From Telluria mixta (GTDB taxonomy: Bacteria > Pseudomonadota > Gammaproteobacteria > Burkholderiales > Burkholderiaceae_D), in the NCBI RefSeq assembly GCF_029223865.1, contig NZ_CP119520.1, forward strand, positions 3,286,001 through 3,350,000: a DNA stretch of 64,000 nucleotides. Reading direction: 5' to 3'. Position numbers and translations under genes: made by a program. Below are positions 50,747-60,520 of this stretch, in pieces; the first letter of the stretch is position 1; every line of letters starts with the position of its first letter. The notes beneath the pieces are model-generated. The model was not told the DNA's origin. It worked only from the letters and a program-made list of their open reading frames with translations, and did no database searches.

Positions 50747-51844
50747 TCAAGGCACCAGCGGCTTCTTCGCGGACCGCTTGGCCTTGACGTCCGCGATCGC
50801 TTTCTCCATGGCGGACAGGCGCTGCGGCAGCGCGGGATGATTGGCGCTGTAGCCGTTCAACACGCTGGGCGGATAGCTTTCGGCCAGGCGGTTCCAGAAC
50901 GCGGGCGCATCCTTGACGTCGTAGCCGGCGCGCGCGGCCAGGTAGATGGCGAGGCGGTCGGCGGCTGCATCGGCATCGGCCGGCATGGCCTTGATGCCGC
51001 CGCTGCCGATCAGCATCGACGTGTCGGGCGTGATGCTTTTCAGGTTGTCGATGATGCTGCCGAGCGTTGCGCTGTTGCGTTGCGAGGACGGGTGGCCCAG
51101 CATGTTGTGGGCCATCGTCTTCGCCAGCACGAAGGCCAGTTCGTCGTCGTCGTGCGTGAAGTTGATCATGCCGCGCGTGACGAGCACGCGGCTGCCGTCG
51201 CCGTACGCGTTGACGTTGTCGGCGTTGCCCAGTTCGATCGCGAAGGCGCACGCACGCGTGACGGGAATGGTCAGCTGGCGCTCGCTCCGGCGGCGCTCGA
51301 TCGTCATCGGCAGGCTCGCTTGCGACGCGATGATCTTGCCGAACACGGCGCCCGCCTGGGACAGCGCATGTTCGCCGGTCGGCAGGGGCTTGCCGGCGGC
51401 CGCGAGCAGCACGTCGCCGGACTGCAGGCCGGCGCGCGCCGCGCCGCTGCCGGCCAGCACGTCGGTCACCTGCAGGCGCTCGTCCATGCCGAAGGCGACG
51501 TGCGCGGCTTCGTTGTATTCGCCCGGATAGGACCAGCGGTTCTTCGCCGTGAAGCCGAGCAGGTTGCGGGCCTGGCCCTTGCACAGTTCCGCATTCTGGA
51601 TCAGCAGGGGCGCTGCGACCTTGTACAGACGCTCCTGCAGGACCGCCATCTTCGTCAGGGTGTCGGCGGCGGCAGCCATCTGCGGGCTCAGGGCCGGGGC
51701 TTCGACGGGGCGTTCGGTGACGCGCGGCGTGGCCGATGGTTGGCGCGGTGCCTGCGTGGCGCAGGCCGACAGCAGCAGGGCTGCGGTGATGCCCAGCGCG
51801 GCAGTCTTGATGCCCGCGGGGCGCTGACGACGATGTCCGGTCAT
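50747..51844 (-). CDS. PDZ/M48-like lipoprotein with degenerate zinc motif
   Basis: A 365-residue lipoprotein (lipobox LLLSAC). It has a PDZ-like segment (LQVTDVLAGSGAARAGLQSGDVLLAAAGKPL, ~120-150) and a C-terminal M48 metallopeptidase-like fold (NAYGDGSRVLVTRGMINFTHDDDELAFVLAKTMAHNMLGH; landmark VLAKTMAHNMLGH at ~240). Active M48 enzymes have HExxH; here the same place reads KTMAH, so the first zinc His and the catalytic Glu are lost. The glutamate expected further on (E in ExxAD) is Asp in ADADAAADRLAIYLAARAGYD. It is probably a catalytically dead binding protein or chaperone. Last gene after dut, 14 bases apart. Confidence 0.85.
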   Translation of the reverse strand: MTGHRRQRPAGIKTAALGITAALLLSACATQAPRQPSATPRVTERPVEAPALSPQMAAAADTLTKMAVLQERLYKVAAPLLIQNAELCKGQARNLLGFTAKNRWSYPGEYNEAAHVAFGMDERLQVTDVLAGSGAARAGLQSGDVLLAAAGKPLPTGEHALSQAGAVFGKIIASQASLPMTIERRRSERQLTIPVTRACAFAIELGNADNVNAYGDGSRVLVTRGMINFTHDDDELAFVLAKTMAHNMLGHPSSQRNSATLGSIIDNLKSITPDTSMLIGSGGIKAMPADADAAADRLAIYLAARAGYDVKDAPAFWNRLAESYPPSVLNGYSANHPALPQRLSAMEKAIADVKAKRSAKKPLVP

Positions 51845-51858
51845 GTGCTCCTCATAGT

Positions 51859-52308
51859 TTATTGTTTGCCGGTGGAGCCGAATCCTCCGGCGCCCCGGTC
51901 GCTCGTTGCGAAATCCTCCACGACGTTGAAGCCCACCTGCATGACAGGCACCACGATCAGCTGCGCCAGGCGGTCCATCGGCTGCAGCGTGAACGTGGCT
52001 TGGCCGCGATTCCAGGTCGAGACCATCAGCTGGCCCTGGTAATCGGAGTCGATCAAGCCTACCAGATTACCCAGAACGATGCCGTTCTTATGGCCGAGCC
52101 CACTGCGCGGCAGGATCATCGCCGCATAGCCCGGATCGCCGATGTGGATGGCGAGGCCGGTCGGCACCAGCACGGTCTCGCCGGGGGCGATGGTCATGGG
52201 CGCCTCGATGCAGGCGCGCAGGTCGAGGCCGGCGCTGCCCGCGGTGGCGTAGGCCGGCAGGAAGTCCTTCATGCGCGGGTCGATGATTTTCAGGTCGATA
52301 GTCTTCAT
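51859..52308 (-). CDS. dut: dUTP diphosphatase
   Basis: A 149-residue trimeric dUTPase preventing uracil misincorporation. The five motifs are visible: [44 protein letters not shown] and [12 protein letters not shown]. Start at 52308. Between coaBC (25 bases) and the M48-like gene. Confidence 0.98.
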   Translation of the reverse strand: MKTIDLKIIDPRMKDFLPAYATAGSAGLDLRACIEAPMTIAPGETVLVPTGLAIHIGDPGYAAMILPRSGLGHKNGIVLGNLVGLIDSDYQGQLMVSTWNRGQATFTLQPMDRLAQLIVVPVMQVGFNVVEDFATSDRGAGGFGSTGKQ

Positions 52309-52333
52309 GGAGTGCTTGAGTGGTACAGGTGAA

Positions 52334-53560
52334 TCAGGCCAGCAGCGAACGCTGTTCCAGGCGCTTGGCGATCTCGGAAACGAGCTGGCGCGCCAGTTCC
52401 AGCTTGGTCGCGCGCGGGAGCACCGTGTGGCCGCTTTCGTCGAACAGCACGATCGCATTCTCATCCTGCCCGAACGTCTGCGGGCCGATATTGCCCACGA
52501 GCAGAGGAATGCCTTTTTTCTCGCGCTTGACGGCGCCGTATTCGATCAGGTTTTCCGATTCGGCCGCGAAGCCGACGCAATACGGCCAGCCGTTCAGCGA
52601 CGTGGTCGCGGCGACGGTCGCGAGGATGTCCGGGTTCTGGGCGAAGTGCAGTTGCGGGGCGTCGCCGCTGCCGTCCTTCTTGATCTTCTGGTCGCTGGCA
52701 TTGTCCACGCGCCAGTCGGCGACGGCCGCCACGCCCACGAAGATGTGCTGCCCCGGGACGGCCTGCATGACGGCGTCCAGCATCTGGCGCGCGCTCTGCA
52801 CGTCGATGCGGCGCACGCCATGCGGCGCGGGCAGCGACGTCGGGCCGGAGACGAGCGTGACGTCGGCGCCGGCCTCGCGCGCGGCACGCGCGATCGCATA
52901 GCCCATCTTCCCGGACGACAGATTGGTGATGCCGCGCACGGGGTCGATCGCTTCATACGTCGGACCGGCCGTGATCAGGACGCGCTTGCCGGCCAGGAGT
53001 TTCGGCTGGAACGAGGCGACGAGTTCCTCGAGCAGTTCGTCCGGTTCGAGCATGCGGCCCATGCCCGTCTCGCCGCAGGCCTGCGAGCCCGCGGCCGGGC
53101 CGAGGATGCATACGCCATCCTCGCGCAGTTGCGCGACGTTGCGCTGCGTGGGCGCCTTTTCCCACATCTCGACGTTCATCGCCGGCGCGACGAGCAGCGG
53201 CACGTGGTGCGGGCGCGCGAGGCACAGGGTCGACAGCAGGTCGTCGGTGGCGCCGTGCGCGAGCTTGAACAGGAAGTCGGCCGAGCAGGGCGCGACGAGG
53301 ATGGCGTCGGCATCGCGCGTGAGGTCGATGTGCGCCATGTTGTTGGGGATGCGCCCATCCCACTGGTCCGTGTAGACGCTGCGGCCGGACAGCGCCTGCA
53401 TCGTCACGGTGCCGATGAAATGGGTGGCCGCTTCGGTCATCACGACCTGCACGTGCGCGCCCTGTTTGGTGAGGGCGCGGCACAGTTCCGCGGCCTTGTA
53501 GCAGGCCACGCCGCCGGACAGGCCGAGGACGATCTTCTTGCCCTTCAGGTCCATGCTCAT
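52334..53560 (-). CDS. coaBC: Bifunctional phosphopantothenoylcysteine decarboxylase/synthetase
   Basis: A 408-residue CoaBC. The N-terminal CoaC half binds FMN ([24 protein letters not shown] with the family Asn) and the C-terminal CoaB half has [28 protein letters not shown] and the CTP region. It makes 4'-phosphopantetheine for CoA. ATG at 53560 was chosen because GGGAGAG sits 4 bases before; 53554 and 53572 are alternatives. Confidence 0.97.
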   Translation of the reverse strand: MSMDLKGKKIVLGLSGGVACYKAAELCRALTKQGAHVQVVMTEAATHFIGTVTMQALSGRSVYTDQWDGRIPNNMAHIDLTRDADAILVAPCSADFLFKLAHGATDDLLSTLCLARPHHVPLLVAPAMNVEMWEKAPTQRNVAQLREDGVCILGPAAGSQACGETGMGRMLEPDELLEELVASFQPKLLAGKRVLITAGPTYEAIDPVRGITNLSSGKMGYAIARAAREAGADVTLVSGPTSLPAPHGVRRIDVQSARQMLDAVMQAVPGQHIFVGVAAVADWRVDNASDQKIKKDGSGDAPQLHFAQNPDILATVAATTSLNGWPYCVGFAAESENLIEYGAVKREKKGIPLLVGNIGPQTFGQDENAIVLFDESGHTVLPRATKLELARQLVSEIAKRLEQRSLLA

Positions 53561-53585
53561 GATCTCTCCCATGCTCAGTGCTTGC

Positions 53586-54107
53586 TCAGTGTTTGTTCAC
53601 GCGGCGCAGTTCATCGATGATGAACAGGAAGGCGCCGATCGTGATGGCGGTATCCGCAATGTTAAAGGCCGGGAAGTGGCCGACGCCGCGCCAGTAGAAG
53701 TCGAGGAAGTCGATCACGTGGCCGTACGCGACGCGGTCGACGAGATTGCCGAGGGCGCCGCCCATGATCAGCGCGAGGGCCCAGCAGAACATGCGCTGGC
53801 CCGCGTGCTTGCGCAGCAGGTAGATGATGAAGCCGACGGCCGCGATGGCGATGCCGGCGAACAGGTAGCGCTGCCAGCCGCCCTGGTCGGACAGGAAGCT
53901 GAATGCGGCGCCCTTGTTATACGCGAGGACCAGGTTGAAGAAGCTGGTGATGTGTTTCTCTTCGCCGTGCACGAAGGTGCGCGTGATGGTGATCTTGCTG
54001 ATCTGGTCGAGCAGGATGACGATGAAGGCGATGCCGAGCCACGGGGTGAGGCTGCCGCCCGAGCGCGACGAGACGGCGGAGAATGTTGGTTTTTTTTTGC
54101 TGGCCAT
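53586..54107 (-). CDS. lspA: Lipoprotein signal peptidase (SPase II)
   Basis: A 173-residue four-helix membrane aspartyl protease that cuts lipoprotein signal peptides. The catalytic Asp pair is in [19 protein letters not shown] and [11 protein letters not shown]. The first codons contain a run of nine adenines (ATGGCCAGC then A9), reading Lys-Lys-Lys. Located between ileS and coaBC as in many Betaproteobacteria. Confidence 0.97.
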   Translation of the reverse strand: MASKKKPTFSAVSSRSGGSLTPWLGIAFIVILLDQISKITITRTFVHGEEKHITSFFNLVLAYNKGAAFSFLSDQGGWQRYLFAGIAIAAVGFIIYLLRKHAGQRMFCWALALIMGGALGNLVDRVAYGHVIDFLDFYWRGVGHFPAFNIADTAITIGAFLFIIDELRRVNKH

Positions 54108-54160
54108 GTCGATGGTCGTAGAGTGGAAACCCCGGGCACGTGGCCCGGGGCGCAGGTACG

Positions 54161-57049
54161 TCAGGCGAAGCGGCGCTGTTCCCCGCTGCCGAACAGGTTG
54201 CTCGTGCAGCGGCCGCACAGGCCCGGATGCGCGTGGTCATGTCCCACGTCGCGGCGGTAGTGCCAGCAGCGCTCGCACTTGGCGGCGTCGGACGGCGTGA
54301 CGGTGACGGCTTCCGCCGCCGCATCCGCCACCTGTTCGACGGTGGCCTGCGACGTGATGAACACGAACTTCAGGTCGTCGTCCAGGCTGGCCAGCGTGGC
54401 GTACTTCTCGCCGGCGGCCTTGATCGCCAGTTCCGCCTGCAGCGACGAGCCGATCGCGCCCGATGCGCGCACTTCTTCCAGCTGCTTGGTGACGTCCGCA
54501 CGAACGGCGCGCAGCAGCGCGTACTTGTCCAGCAGGGCGGCGCTGTCCGCGATGGCCGGGAAGGTCCACAGCGTCTGCGTGAAGATGGTCTCGTCGCTGT
54601 CCTTGTAGGCCTGTTCGCCCGCGAACACGGCCCACGCTTCCTCGGCCGTGAACGACAGGATCGGCGCCATGATGCGCAGCAGCGCGTGCGCGATGTGCCA
54701 CAGCGCGGTCTGCGCCGAGCGGCGCGCGAACGAGTCCACGCCGGTGGTGTACAAGCGGTCCTTCAGGATGTCGAGGTAGAAGCCGCCCAGGTCTTCCGAG
54801 CAGAAGTTCTGCAGGCGCGCGACGACCGGGTGGAATTCGTAGCGCTCGAAGTGCGCGGCGATGTCCGCCTGAAGGCGCGCCGTCTCGGCCATTGCGTAGC
54901 GGTCGATCTCGAGCAGTTCCGCGACAGGCACGGCGTTCTTGACCGGATCGAAGTCCGACGTGTTCGCGAGCAGGAAGCGCAGCGTGTTGCGGATGCGGCG
55001 GTACGATTCCGTCACGCGCTTGAGGATCTCTTCGCCGATCGACAGCTCGCCCGTGTAGTCGGTCGATGCAACCCACAGGCGCAGGATGTCGGCGCCCAGC
55101 GTATCGGAGATCTTTTGCGGCGCCAGCGTGTTGCCGAGCGATTTGGACATCTTCTTGCCCTGCTCGTCGACCGTGAAGCCGTGCGTCAGCAGCGCCTTGT
55201 ACGGCGGGCGGCCATTCAGCATCGACGACGTCAGCAGCGACGAGTGGAACCAGCCGCGGTGCTGGTCCGAGCCTTCGAGGTACAGGTCGGCCGGGAAGTG
55301 CGATTGCGCGGCGTGCGAGCCGCGCAGCACGGTCTGGTGCGTCGTGCCCGAGTCGAACCACACGTCCAGCGTGTCGCGGTTCTTTTCGTACATCGCGGCG
55401 TCATCGCCCAGCAGGTCGCGCGGGTCGAGCTTGTGCCACGCGTCGATGCCGCCCTGTTCGATCAGCTTGGCCACCTGCTCCAGCAGCTCCGGCGTGCGCG
55501 GATGCAGCTCGCCCGTTTCGCGGTGCAGGAAGAAGGCCATCGGGACGCCCCACTGGCGCTGGCGCGACAGGGTCCAGTCCGGACGGTTGGCGATCATGCC
55601 GTGCAGGCGCGCCTGGCCCCAGTCGGGGAAGAACTGCGTCTCGGCGATGCCGGCCAGCGCGGATTCGCGCAGCGTGGGGCCGCCGTCCTTCGGCTTGACG
55701 TCCATGCCGGCGAACCACTGGCTCGTCGCGCGGTACACGATCGGGGTCTTGTGGCGCCAGCAATGCATGTAGCTGTGGTCGAACATCTTCAGTTCGAACA
55801 GGGCGCCGGCTTCGGAGAGGGCATTGCAGATCGGCTTGGACGCTTCCCAGATCGTCATGCCGCCGAACAGCGGCAGCGTGCTCGCGAAACGGCCGTCGCC
55901 CATCACGGGCTTCAGGATCTCGTCGTCCTTCATGCCGTGCGCCTTGCAGGACTGGAAGTCTTCCAGGCCATAGGCGGGCGCGGAGTGGACGACGCCCGTG
56001 CCGCTGTCGGTCGTCACGTAGTCGGCCAGGTAGACGGGCGACGTGCGATCGTAGAACGGATCGGCCGCGTGCAGCGGGTGCTTGAAGCGGATGCCGCCCA
56101 GCTTCTCGCCGGTCGTCGTCGCGACGACTTCGCCTTCCAGCTTGTAGCGCTGCAGGACGCTTTCGGCCAGGTCTTTTGCGACGATCAGCAGGATCGGTTG
56201 GCCGTTGCGATCCGCCTTGACGAGCGCGTACGTCACTTCCGGGTGCACGTTCAGCGCCTGGTTCGACGGGATCGTCCACGGGGTCGTCGTCCAGATCACG
56301 ATGAAGCCGTCGCCCGGGGGCAGGGCATCCAGGCCGAACGCCTGCGCGACCTTGTCGCCTTCCGCGAACGGGAAGCCGACGTCGATCGCCGGGTCGCGCT
56401 TGTCCTGGTATTCCACTTCCGCCTCGGCCAGCGCCGAACCGCAGTCGAAGCACCAGTTCACGGGCTTCAGGCCACGGTAGACGTAACCCTTGTCGAGCAT
56501 CGTGCCGAGGGCGCGCAGTTCGTCCGCCTCGTTACTGAAGTTCATCGTCAGGTACGGGTTGTCCCATTCGCCCAGCACGCCCAGGCGGATGAAGCCGGTG
56601 CGCTGGCGGTCGATCTGTTCGAGTGCGTAGGCACGGGCTTTTTGCAGCACGTCGGCCGTCGGCAGGTTCTTGCCGAACTGTTTTTCGATCTGGATCTCGA
56701 TCGGCATGCCATGGCAGTCCCAGCCCGGCACGTAGGGTGCGTCGAAGCCGGCCATGGTGCGCGATTTGACGACCATGTCCTTCAGGATCTTGTTGACGGC
56801 GTGGCCCAGGTGGATGTCACCGTTCGCGTACGGCGGACCGTCGTGCAGGACAAACTTTGGACGGCCGGCGGCGGCCTTGCGGACGCGTTCGTAGATCTTC
56901 TTGTCCTGCCATTGCTTGACCCAGCCCGGCTCGCGCTTGGCGAGGTCGCCGCGCATCGGGAAAGGGGTGTCGGTCATGTTGACTGGGTACTTGCTCTCCG
57001 GCTTCTTGTTGCCTTGTTGGCCTTTCTGGCCTTGCTTGGTATCGGACAT
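54161..57049 (-). CDS. ileS: Isoleucyl-tRNA synthetase
   Basis: A 962-residue class I synthetase. The HIGH motif is HLGH ([19 protein letters not shown], ~80), KMSKS is [10 protein letters not shown] (~630), and the C-terminal zinc finger is [24 protein letters not shown]. An extra ~25-residue polar leader ([18 protein letters not shown]) precedes the usual start; it is shown here because the ATG at 57049 is the first in frame. Operon ribF-ileS-lspA. Confidence 0.98.
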   Translation of the reverse strand: MSDTKQGQKGQQGNKKPESKYPVNMTDTPFPMRGDLAKREPGWVKQWQDKKIYERVRKAAAGRPKFVLHDGPPYANGDIHLGHAVNKILKDMVVKSRTMAGFDAPYVPGWDCHGMPIEIQIEKQFGKNLPTADVLQKARAYALEQIDRQRTGFIRLGVLGEWDNPYLTMNFSNEADELRALGTMLDKGYVYRGLKPVNWCFDCGSALAEAEVEYQDKRDPAIDVGFPFAEGDKVAQAFGLDALPPGDGFIVIWTTTPWTIPSNQALNVHPEVTYALVKADRNGQPILLIVAKDLAESVLQRYKLEGEVVATTTGEKLGGIRFKHPLHAADPFYDRTSPVYLADYVTTDSGTGVVHSAPAYGLEDFQSCKAHGMKDDEILKPVMGDGRFASTLPLFGGMTIWEASKPICNALSEAGALFELKMFDHSYMHCWRHKTPIVYRATSQWFAGMDVKPKDGGPTLRESALAGIAETQFFPDWGQARLHGMIANRPDWTLSRQRQWGVPMAFFLHRETGELHPRTPELLEQVAKLIEQGGIDAWHKLDPRDLLGDDAAMYEKNRDTLDVWFDSGTTHQTVLRGSHAAQSHFPADLYLEGSDQHRGWFHSSLLTSSMLNGRPPYKALLTHGFTVDEQGKKMSKSLGNTLAPQKISDTLGADILRLWVASTDYTGELSIGEEILKRVTESYRRIRNTLRFLLANTSDFDPVKNAVPVAELLEIDRYAMAETARLQADIAAHFERYEFHPVVARLQNFCSEDLGGFYLDILKDRLYTTGVDSFARRSAQTALWHIAHALLRIMAPILSFTAEEAWAVFAGEQAYKDSDETIFTQTLWTFPAIADSAALLDKYALLRAVRADVTKQLEEVRASGAIGSSLQAELAIKAAGEKYATLASLDDDLKFVFITSQATVEQVADAAAEAVTVTPSDAAKCERCWHYRRDVGHDHAHPGLCGRCTSNLFGSGEQRRFA

Positions 57050-57142
57050 GGTGATTTCTAAAATGGACTGCTGTTATTCGTGATGACGGGACGGCGCGCC
57101 GTTATCCCGTTCTTGGCGCCGTTGAGACTCTGGAAGTCCCGG

Positions 57143-58114
57143 TCAAATTCGGTCGGTGGCGGTGAGCGCGCCGGCGCGCTGGGCGAACCAGGCGCGGGCC
57201 TGCTGCGCGTCGCGGTCGATGGCGGCCGTCAGTGTGGGGAGGTCGACGTATTTTTCCTCGTCGCGCAACTTGGTGAGGAATTCCACGCGCACCAGCTTGC
57301 CGTAGCAGGGCTGGTTCCAGTCAAACACATGGACTTCCAGCAGCATGCGGCCCGCGTCCTCGACGGTCGGGCGCACGCCGAGGCTCGCGACGGCCGGCAG
57401 CGGCCGGTCGGCCAGGCCGTGCACCTGCACGACGAAGATGCCGGCCAGTGCGGGGCGGTGGGCGACGCGCAGGTTCAGCGTCGGGAAGCCCAGTGTGCGG
57501 CCCAGTTTCTGGCCATGGATGACGTGGCCGGACATGGAATACGGGTGGCCCAGCAGGGCGCGGGTGGCGTCGAAATCGCCGGCCGCGAGCGCGGCGCGCA
57601 CGGCCGAGGACGAGATCCGCGTGGAGTCGTGCAGCACGGCCGGCAGGCTGTGCACTTCGAAGCCGTAGCGCTTGCCGGCTTCGGCCAGCAGGGCGACGTT
57701 GCCGGCGCGGCGGGCGCCGTAGCAAAAGTCATCGCCGACCATCAGCCATTTTACGTGCAGGCCGTCGACCAGCACGCGCTGCGTGAATTCGTCCGGCGAC
57801 ATCGACGCGAAATGCTCGTTGAAGTGTTCGACGATGACGCGATCGACGCCGGCATGTTCCAGCGATTCGAGCTTGTCGCGCAGGTTGGCGATGCGCGCCG
57901 GCGCCTTCGACAAATCGCCGCTGCGCTGCGCAAAATATTCGCGCGGATGGGGCTCGAAGGTCATCACGGCGGCTTCCAGGCCGAGCTTGCGGGCGCTCGC
58001 TGTCACGTGGGCCAACAGCGCCTGGTGCCCGCGGTGGACACCGTCGAAATTGCCGATCGTGAGAGCGCAAGGCGCGCGTGCCCTGTCGTTGGGAAGTCCG
58101 CGAAATACCTTCAT
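57143..58114 (-). CDS. ribF: Bifunctional riboflavin kinase/FAD synthetase
   Basis: A 323-residue enzyme making FMN and FAD from riboflavin. The N-terminal nucleotidyltransferase has LTIGNFDGVHRGHQALL and the C-terminal kinase has HVIHGQKLGRTLGFPTLNLRV (the GxxxGRxLGxPTxN signature). Its gene leads ileS by 93 bases. The promoter is probably in the 104 bases before 58219. Confidence 0.97.
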   Translation of the reverse strand: MKVFRGLPNDRARAPCALTIGNFDGVHRGHQALLAHVTASARKLGLEAAVMTFEPHPREYFAQRSGDLSKAPARIANLRDKLESLEHAGVDRVIVEHFNEHFASMSPDEFTQRVLVDGLHVKWLMVGDDFCYGARRAGNVALLAEAGKRYGFEVHSLPAVLHDSTRISSSAVRAALAAGDFDATRALLGHPYSMSGHVIHGQKLGRTLGFPTLNLRVAHRPALAGIFVVQVHGLADRPLPAVASLGVRPTVEDAGRMLLEVHVFDWNQPCYGKLVRVEFLTKLRDEEKYVDLPTLTAAIDRDAQQARAWFAQRAGALTATDRI

Positions 58115-58218
58115 GGGATGGTTCGTGCTTCTAGGCGAAATACCAGATTATACGGCAAAGGGCATGTTGCACAGCGCAATGCCTTTGTTGCAATGGATGG
58201 GGTAGCGTTGCCCCCAAT

Positions 58219-58258
58219 AAAAAAGCGCAGCCTGCATGACGCAGACTGCGCTTTTTTT
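58219..58258 (-). terminator. Terminator of the tonB-exbBD-TPR cluster
   Basis: A6 plus stem GCGCAG / CTGCGC and TGC / GCA inner pairs, then T7, 18 bases past the TPR stop. Because A and T tracts flank both sides it may work in both directions. Confidence 0.9.
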
Positions 58259-58275
58259 CAGCCCGGGCAGGGAGA

Positions 58276-59508
58276 TCAGCCGGAGATCGGCTTGTTGATC
58301 GCCATGATGAAGTAACGGGCCACTTCCGCCGTGCCATCGGTACCGCCGACGGACTTGAGCGTGCTGATCGCCTGCGACTTCTTGCCGGCGACGGCATACG
58401 CTTCGCCCAGGCGCAGCTTGACGTCTTCCGGATGCTTCAGGTCCTTGGCTTTCGACGCTGCTTCCAGCATCTTCAGGCCCTTGTCGGCCTGGCCGGACTG
58501 GACCAGAGCGTAACCCAGCGATGCCAGGCCGTCGTTGTCGCCGTCCTTGGCCAGCTGGGCTTCGGTGGCGGCCAGGTTCTTGTTCTGGTCGGCCAGGGTC
58601 TTCTCGGCCAGGTCCTTCAGGCGCTGGTGACGCGCGGCGTCCGGACCGGTGCCCAGTGCACCCGCCTTGTAGCCTTTGTCGATGACCTTCAGGGCTTCAG
58701 CCGGCGCGCCGGCCTGCAGCACGAGCTGGGCCATTTCCATGTACTCGCTCGGCTTCTTCAGCAGGCCATTGGCCAGCTTCAGGCGGTACAGGTCCACCTG
58801 CAGGCGGCCCGAGAAGCCCGGCTTGCCCTGCACGCGGTTCAGCAGGTCGGTCCAGTACTGGGCCTTCGGATAGTTCGCGGCCAGTTTCTCGATCGTGTTG
58901 ACGTAGCCGGCCTTGTCGTTCTTCTTGAGCTGGATGTTGGCGAGCATGCCCAGCTGGTCTTCGCTCATGCGGCCGCTCTTTTCGGCCGCGCGCAGCTCGT
59001 CTTCCAGGGCCTTGATATTGCCCTGTTTGTAATAGTTCTGCATCAGGTAGGCACGCAGCTTCGGATCGTCGTGATCCTTGAGCTGGCGCTGGATGGCTTC
59101 ATTGGCCTTGCCCAGGTCGCCGGCGCGCATATAGATGCCGATCAGGCCTTCCGAGAACTGGGCTTTTTCGGCGCCCGACAGCTTACCGGAACCGATCAGG
59201 TATTCGAATGCCTTGGCAGCGGTGTCGTAATCACCGGCGGCGGAGGCTGCACCCGCGCGGGTACGTTCGATCAGGTACGTCTCGTTGGCCGATTTGCCGC
59301 CGACCTTGTCCAGGTCGCGCAGTTTGGCGAGGGCATCCTTGTTCTTGCCCGACTTCATCAGCTGCTGGGCTTCCTGCAGGGGCTTGCCGATTTCGGGACG
59401 GAGGGTCTCCGCGGCGTAGACCGGGGCCAGGCCGACCACCGGAGCGGCGGCGGTGAATCCGAGTGCGGCCAGTGCGAGGCCGAGGTGTGCGAGGCGGAAT
59501 TTAACCAT
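58276..59508 (-). CDS. Secreted TPR-repeat protein of the TonB cluster
   Basis: A 410-residue protein, signal peptide (LALAALGFTAAAPVVGLAPVYAAE) then an all-helical chain with at least seven TPR-like repeats (e.g. KNKDALAKLRDLD, GDYDTAAKAFEYLIGSGK, ADQDKGLKMLEAA-type units; QADKGLKMLEAASKAKDL is visible). Periplasmic scaffolding role inferred. It lies directly behind exbD2, with a hairpin in the gap. It may help assemble or couple the Ton complex; not known. Confidence 0.88.
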   Translation of the reverse strand: MVKFRLAHLGLALAALGFTAAAPVVGLAPVYAAETLRPEIGKPLQEAQQLMKSGKNKDALAKLRDLDKVGGKSANETYLIERTRAGAASAAGDYDTAAKAFEYLIGSGKLSGAEKAQFSEGLIGIYMRAGDLGKANEAIQRQLKDHDDPKLRAYLMQNYYKQGNIKALEDELRAAEKSGRMSEDQLGMLANIQLKKNDKAGYVNTIEKLAANYPKAQYWTDLLNRVQGKPGFSGRLQVDLYRLKLANGLLKKPSEYMEMAQLVLQAGAPAEALKVIDKGYKAGALGTGPDAARHQRLKDLAEKTLADQNKNLAATEAQLAKDGDNDGLASLGYALVQSGQADKGLKMLEAASKAKDLKHPEDVKLRLGEAYAVAGKKSQAISTLKSVGGTDGTAEVARYFIMAINKPISG

Positions 59509-59534
59509 TATCGAAATTCTCTCATTCAAAATAG

Positions 59535-59559
59535 ACACGGCAGGGAAACCCTGCCGTGT
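59535..59559 (-). terminator. Hairpin between exbD2 and the TPR gene
   Basis: A perfect 11-bp stem ACACGGCAGGG / CCCTGCCGTGT around three bases. On the minus strand the tail is CTATTTTG, a weak U-tract. Possible partial terminator or processing site lowering TPR expression relative to exbBD. Confidence 0.6.
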
Positions 59560-59577
59560 TCATTATAGCCAAAGCGA

Positions 59578-60009
59578 TTACTGGAACTGTTCGTTACCGA
59601 CCATACCGATCTTGGTGACACCAAGACGCTGGGCCGATGCCATCACGCCAGCGACAACCTTGTACTCGACCAGCTTGTTCGGACGCAGGTGCACTTCCGG
59701 CTGATCAGGTTGGGCTGCCACGTTCGCCAGCTTCGCTTCGAGGGTGGCACGATCCGGGACCGGGGCGTTATCCCAGAGGATCGTACCGTCGAAGTCCACG
59801 TCAATCGTGATCACTACCGGTTCCTTGGTCGGCGGTGGCGGGTTGCCAACCGGCATGTTCAAGTTAACCGAATGGTTTTGCTTCGGAATGGTGATGATCA
59901 TCATGATGATCAGCACCAGCATGACGTCGATCAGCGGCGTCATGTTCATTTCCATCATCGGTTCCGGATCTGCTCCTTTAGCTCCGGACGAACCAACGTT
60001 CATACCCAT
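59578..60009 (-). CDS. exbD2: Biopolymer transport protein ExbD (second copy)
   Basis: A 143-residue ExbD/TolR protein. The short cytoplasmic start is followed by EMNMTPLIDVMLVLIIMMIITIP (transmembrane helix with the essential Asp in the PLIDVMLVL motif) and a periplasmic domain (VTKIGMVGNEQF end). ATG at 60009 after AAAGGAAACACC. Proton-driven partner of ExbB-TonB. Confidence 0.94.
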   Translation of the reverse strand: MGMNVGSSGAKGADPEPMMEMNMTPLIDVMLVLIIMMIITIPKQNHSVNLNMPVGNPPPPTKEPVVITIDVDFDGTILWDNAPVPDRATLEAKLANVAAQPDQPEVHLRPNKLVEYKVVAGVMASAQRLGVTKIGMVGNEQFQ

Positions 60010-60088
60010 GGTGTTTCCTTTCAAATCTTGGGAAACCAGCGTGACAGCAGTAAACCACTATCACGCTGGCGGGTTGCATCCTGGAGGA

Positions 60089-60517
60089 TCAGCCCTTATC
60101 AGGCGGTTCGGTGATGAAACCGACCTTCTGAATCCCGGCACGCTGGGCCGTGTACAGAACCTTGCCGATAGCTTCGTAGCGGGTTTGCTGGTCGCCACGA
60201 ATCTTCACTTCCGGCTGCGGAACTTTCACCGATTCCTTGGCCAGGAAATCGAACAGTTCGTCGGTGTTGTTCAGGTGCTTCTGGTTCCAGTACATCTCGC
60301 CATCTTTGTTGACGACGATGTTCACGTCTTCCGGCGTGGTTTTCACGACCTGGTTGGTCTCGATCGGCAGGGCAATCTTCTGCAGGTGGAGGACAACCGG
60401 GCTGGTGATCAGAAAGATGATCAGGAGAACCAGCATCACGTCCACGAGGGGCGTGGTGTTGATCTCTGACATCACTGCATCTTCATCTCCGCTATCGGAG
60501 CCAACACTCATGCTCAT
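60089..60517 (-). CDS. exbD1: Biopolymer transport protein ExbD (first copy)
   Basis: A 142-residue ExbD. An acidic start (SDSGDEDAVMSEINTTPLVDVMLVLLIIFLITSP) carries the transmembrane Asp; the periplasmic part ends GIQKVGFITEPP. It starts 3 bases after exbB. Two ExbD copies behind one ExbB are known from Xanthomonas, where exbD2 has a separate role. Confidence 0.95.
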   Translation of the reverse strand: MSMSVGSDSGDEDAVMSEINTTPLVDVMLVLLIIFLITSPVVLHLQKIALPIETNQVVKTTPEDVNIVVNKDGEMYWNQKHLNNTDELFDFLAKESVKVPQPEVKIRGDQQTRYEAIGKVLYTAQRAGIQKVGFITEPPDKG

Positions 60518-60520
60518 GGT

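Noticed and set aside
53586..54107. Frameshift in lspA at the A9 tract
   Set aside because: The frame reads through with all catalytic Asp residues and normal length; the tract is only a potential slippage site.
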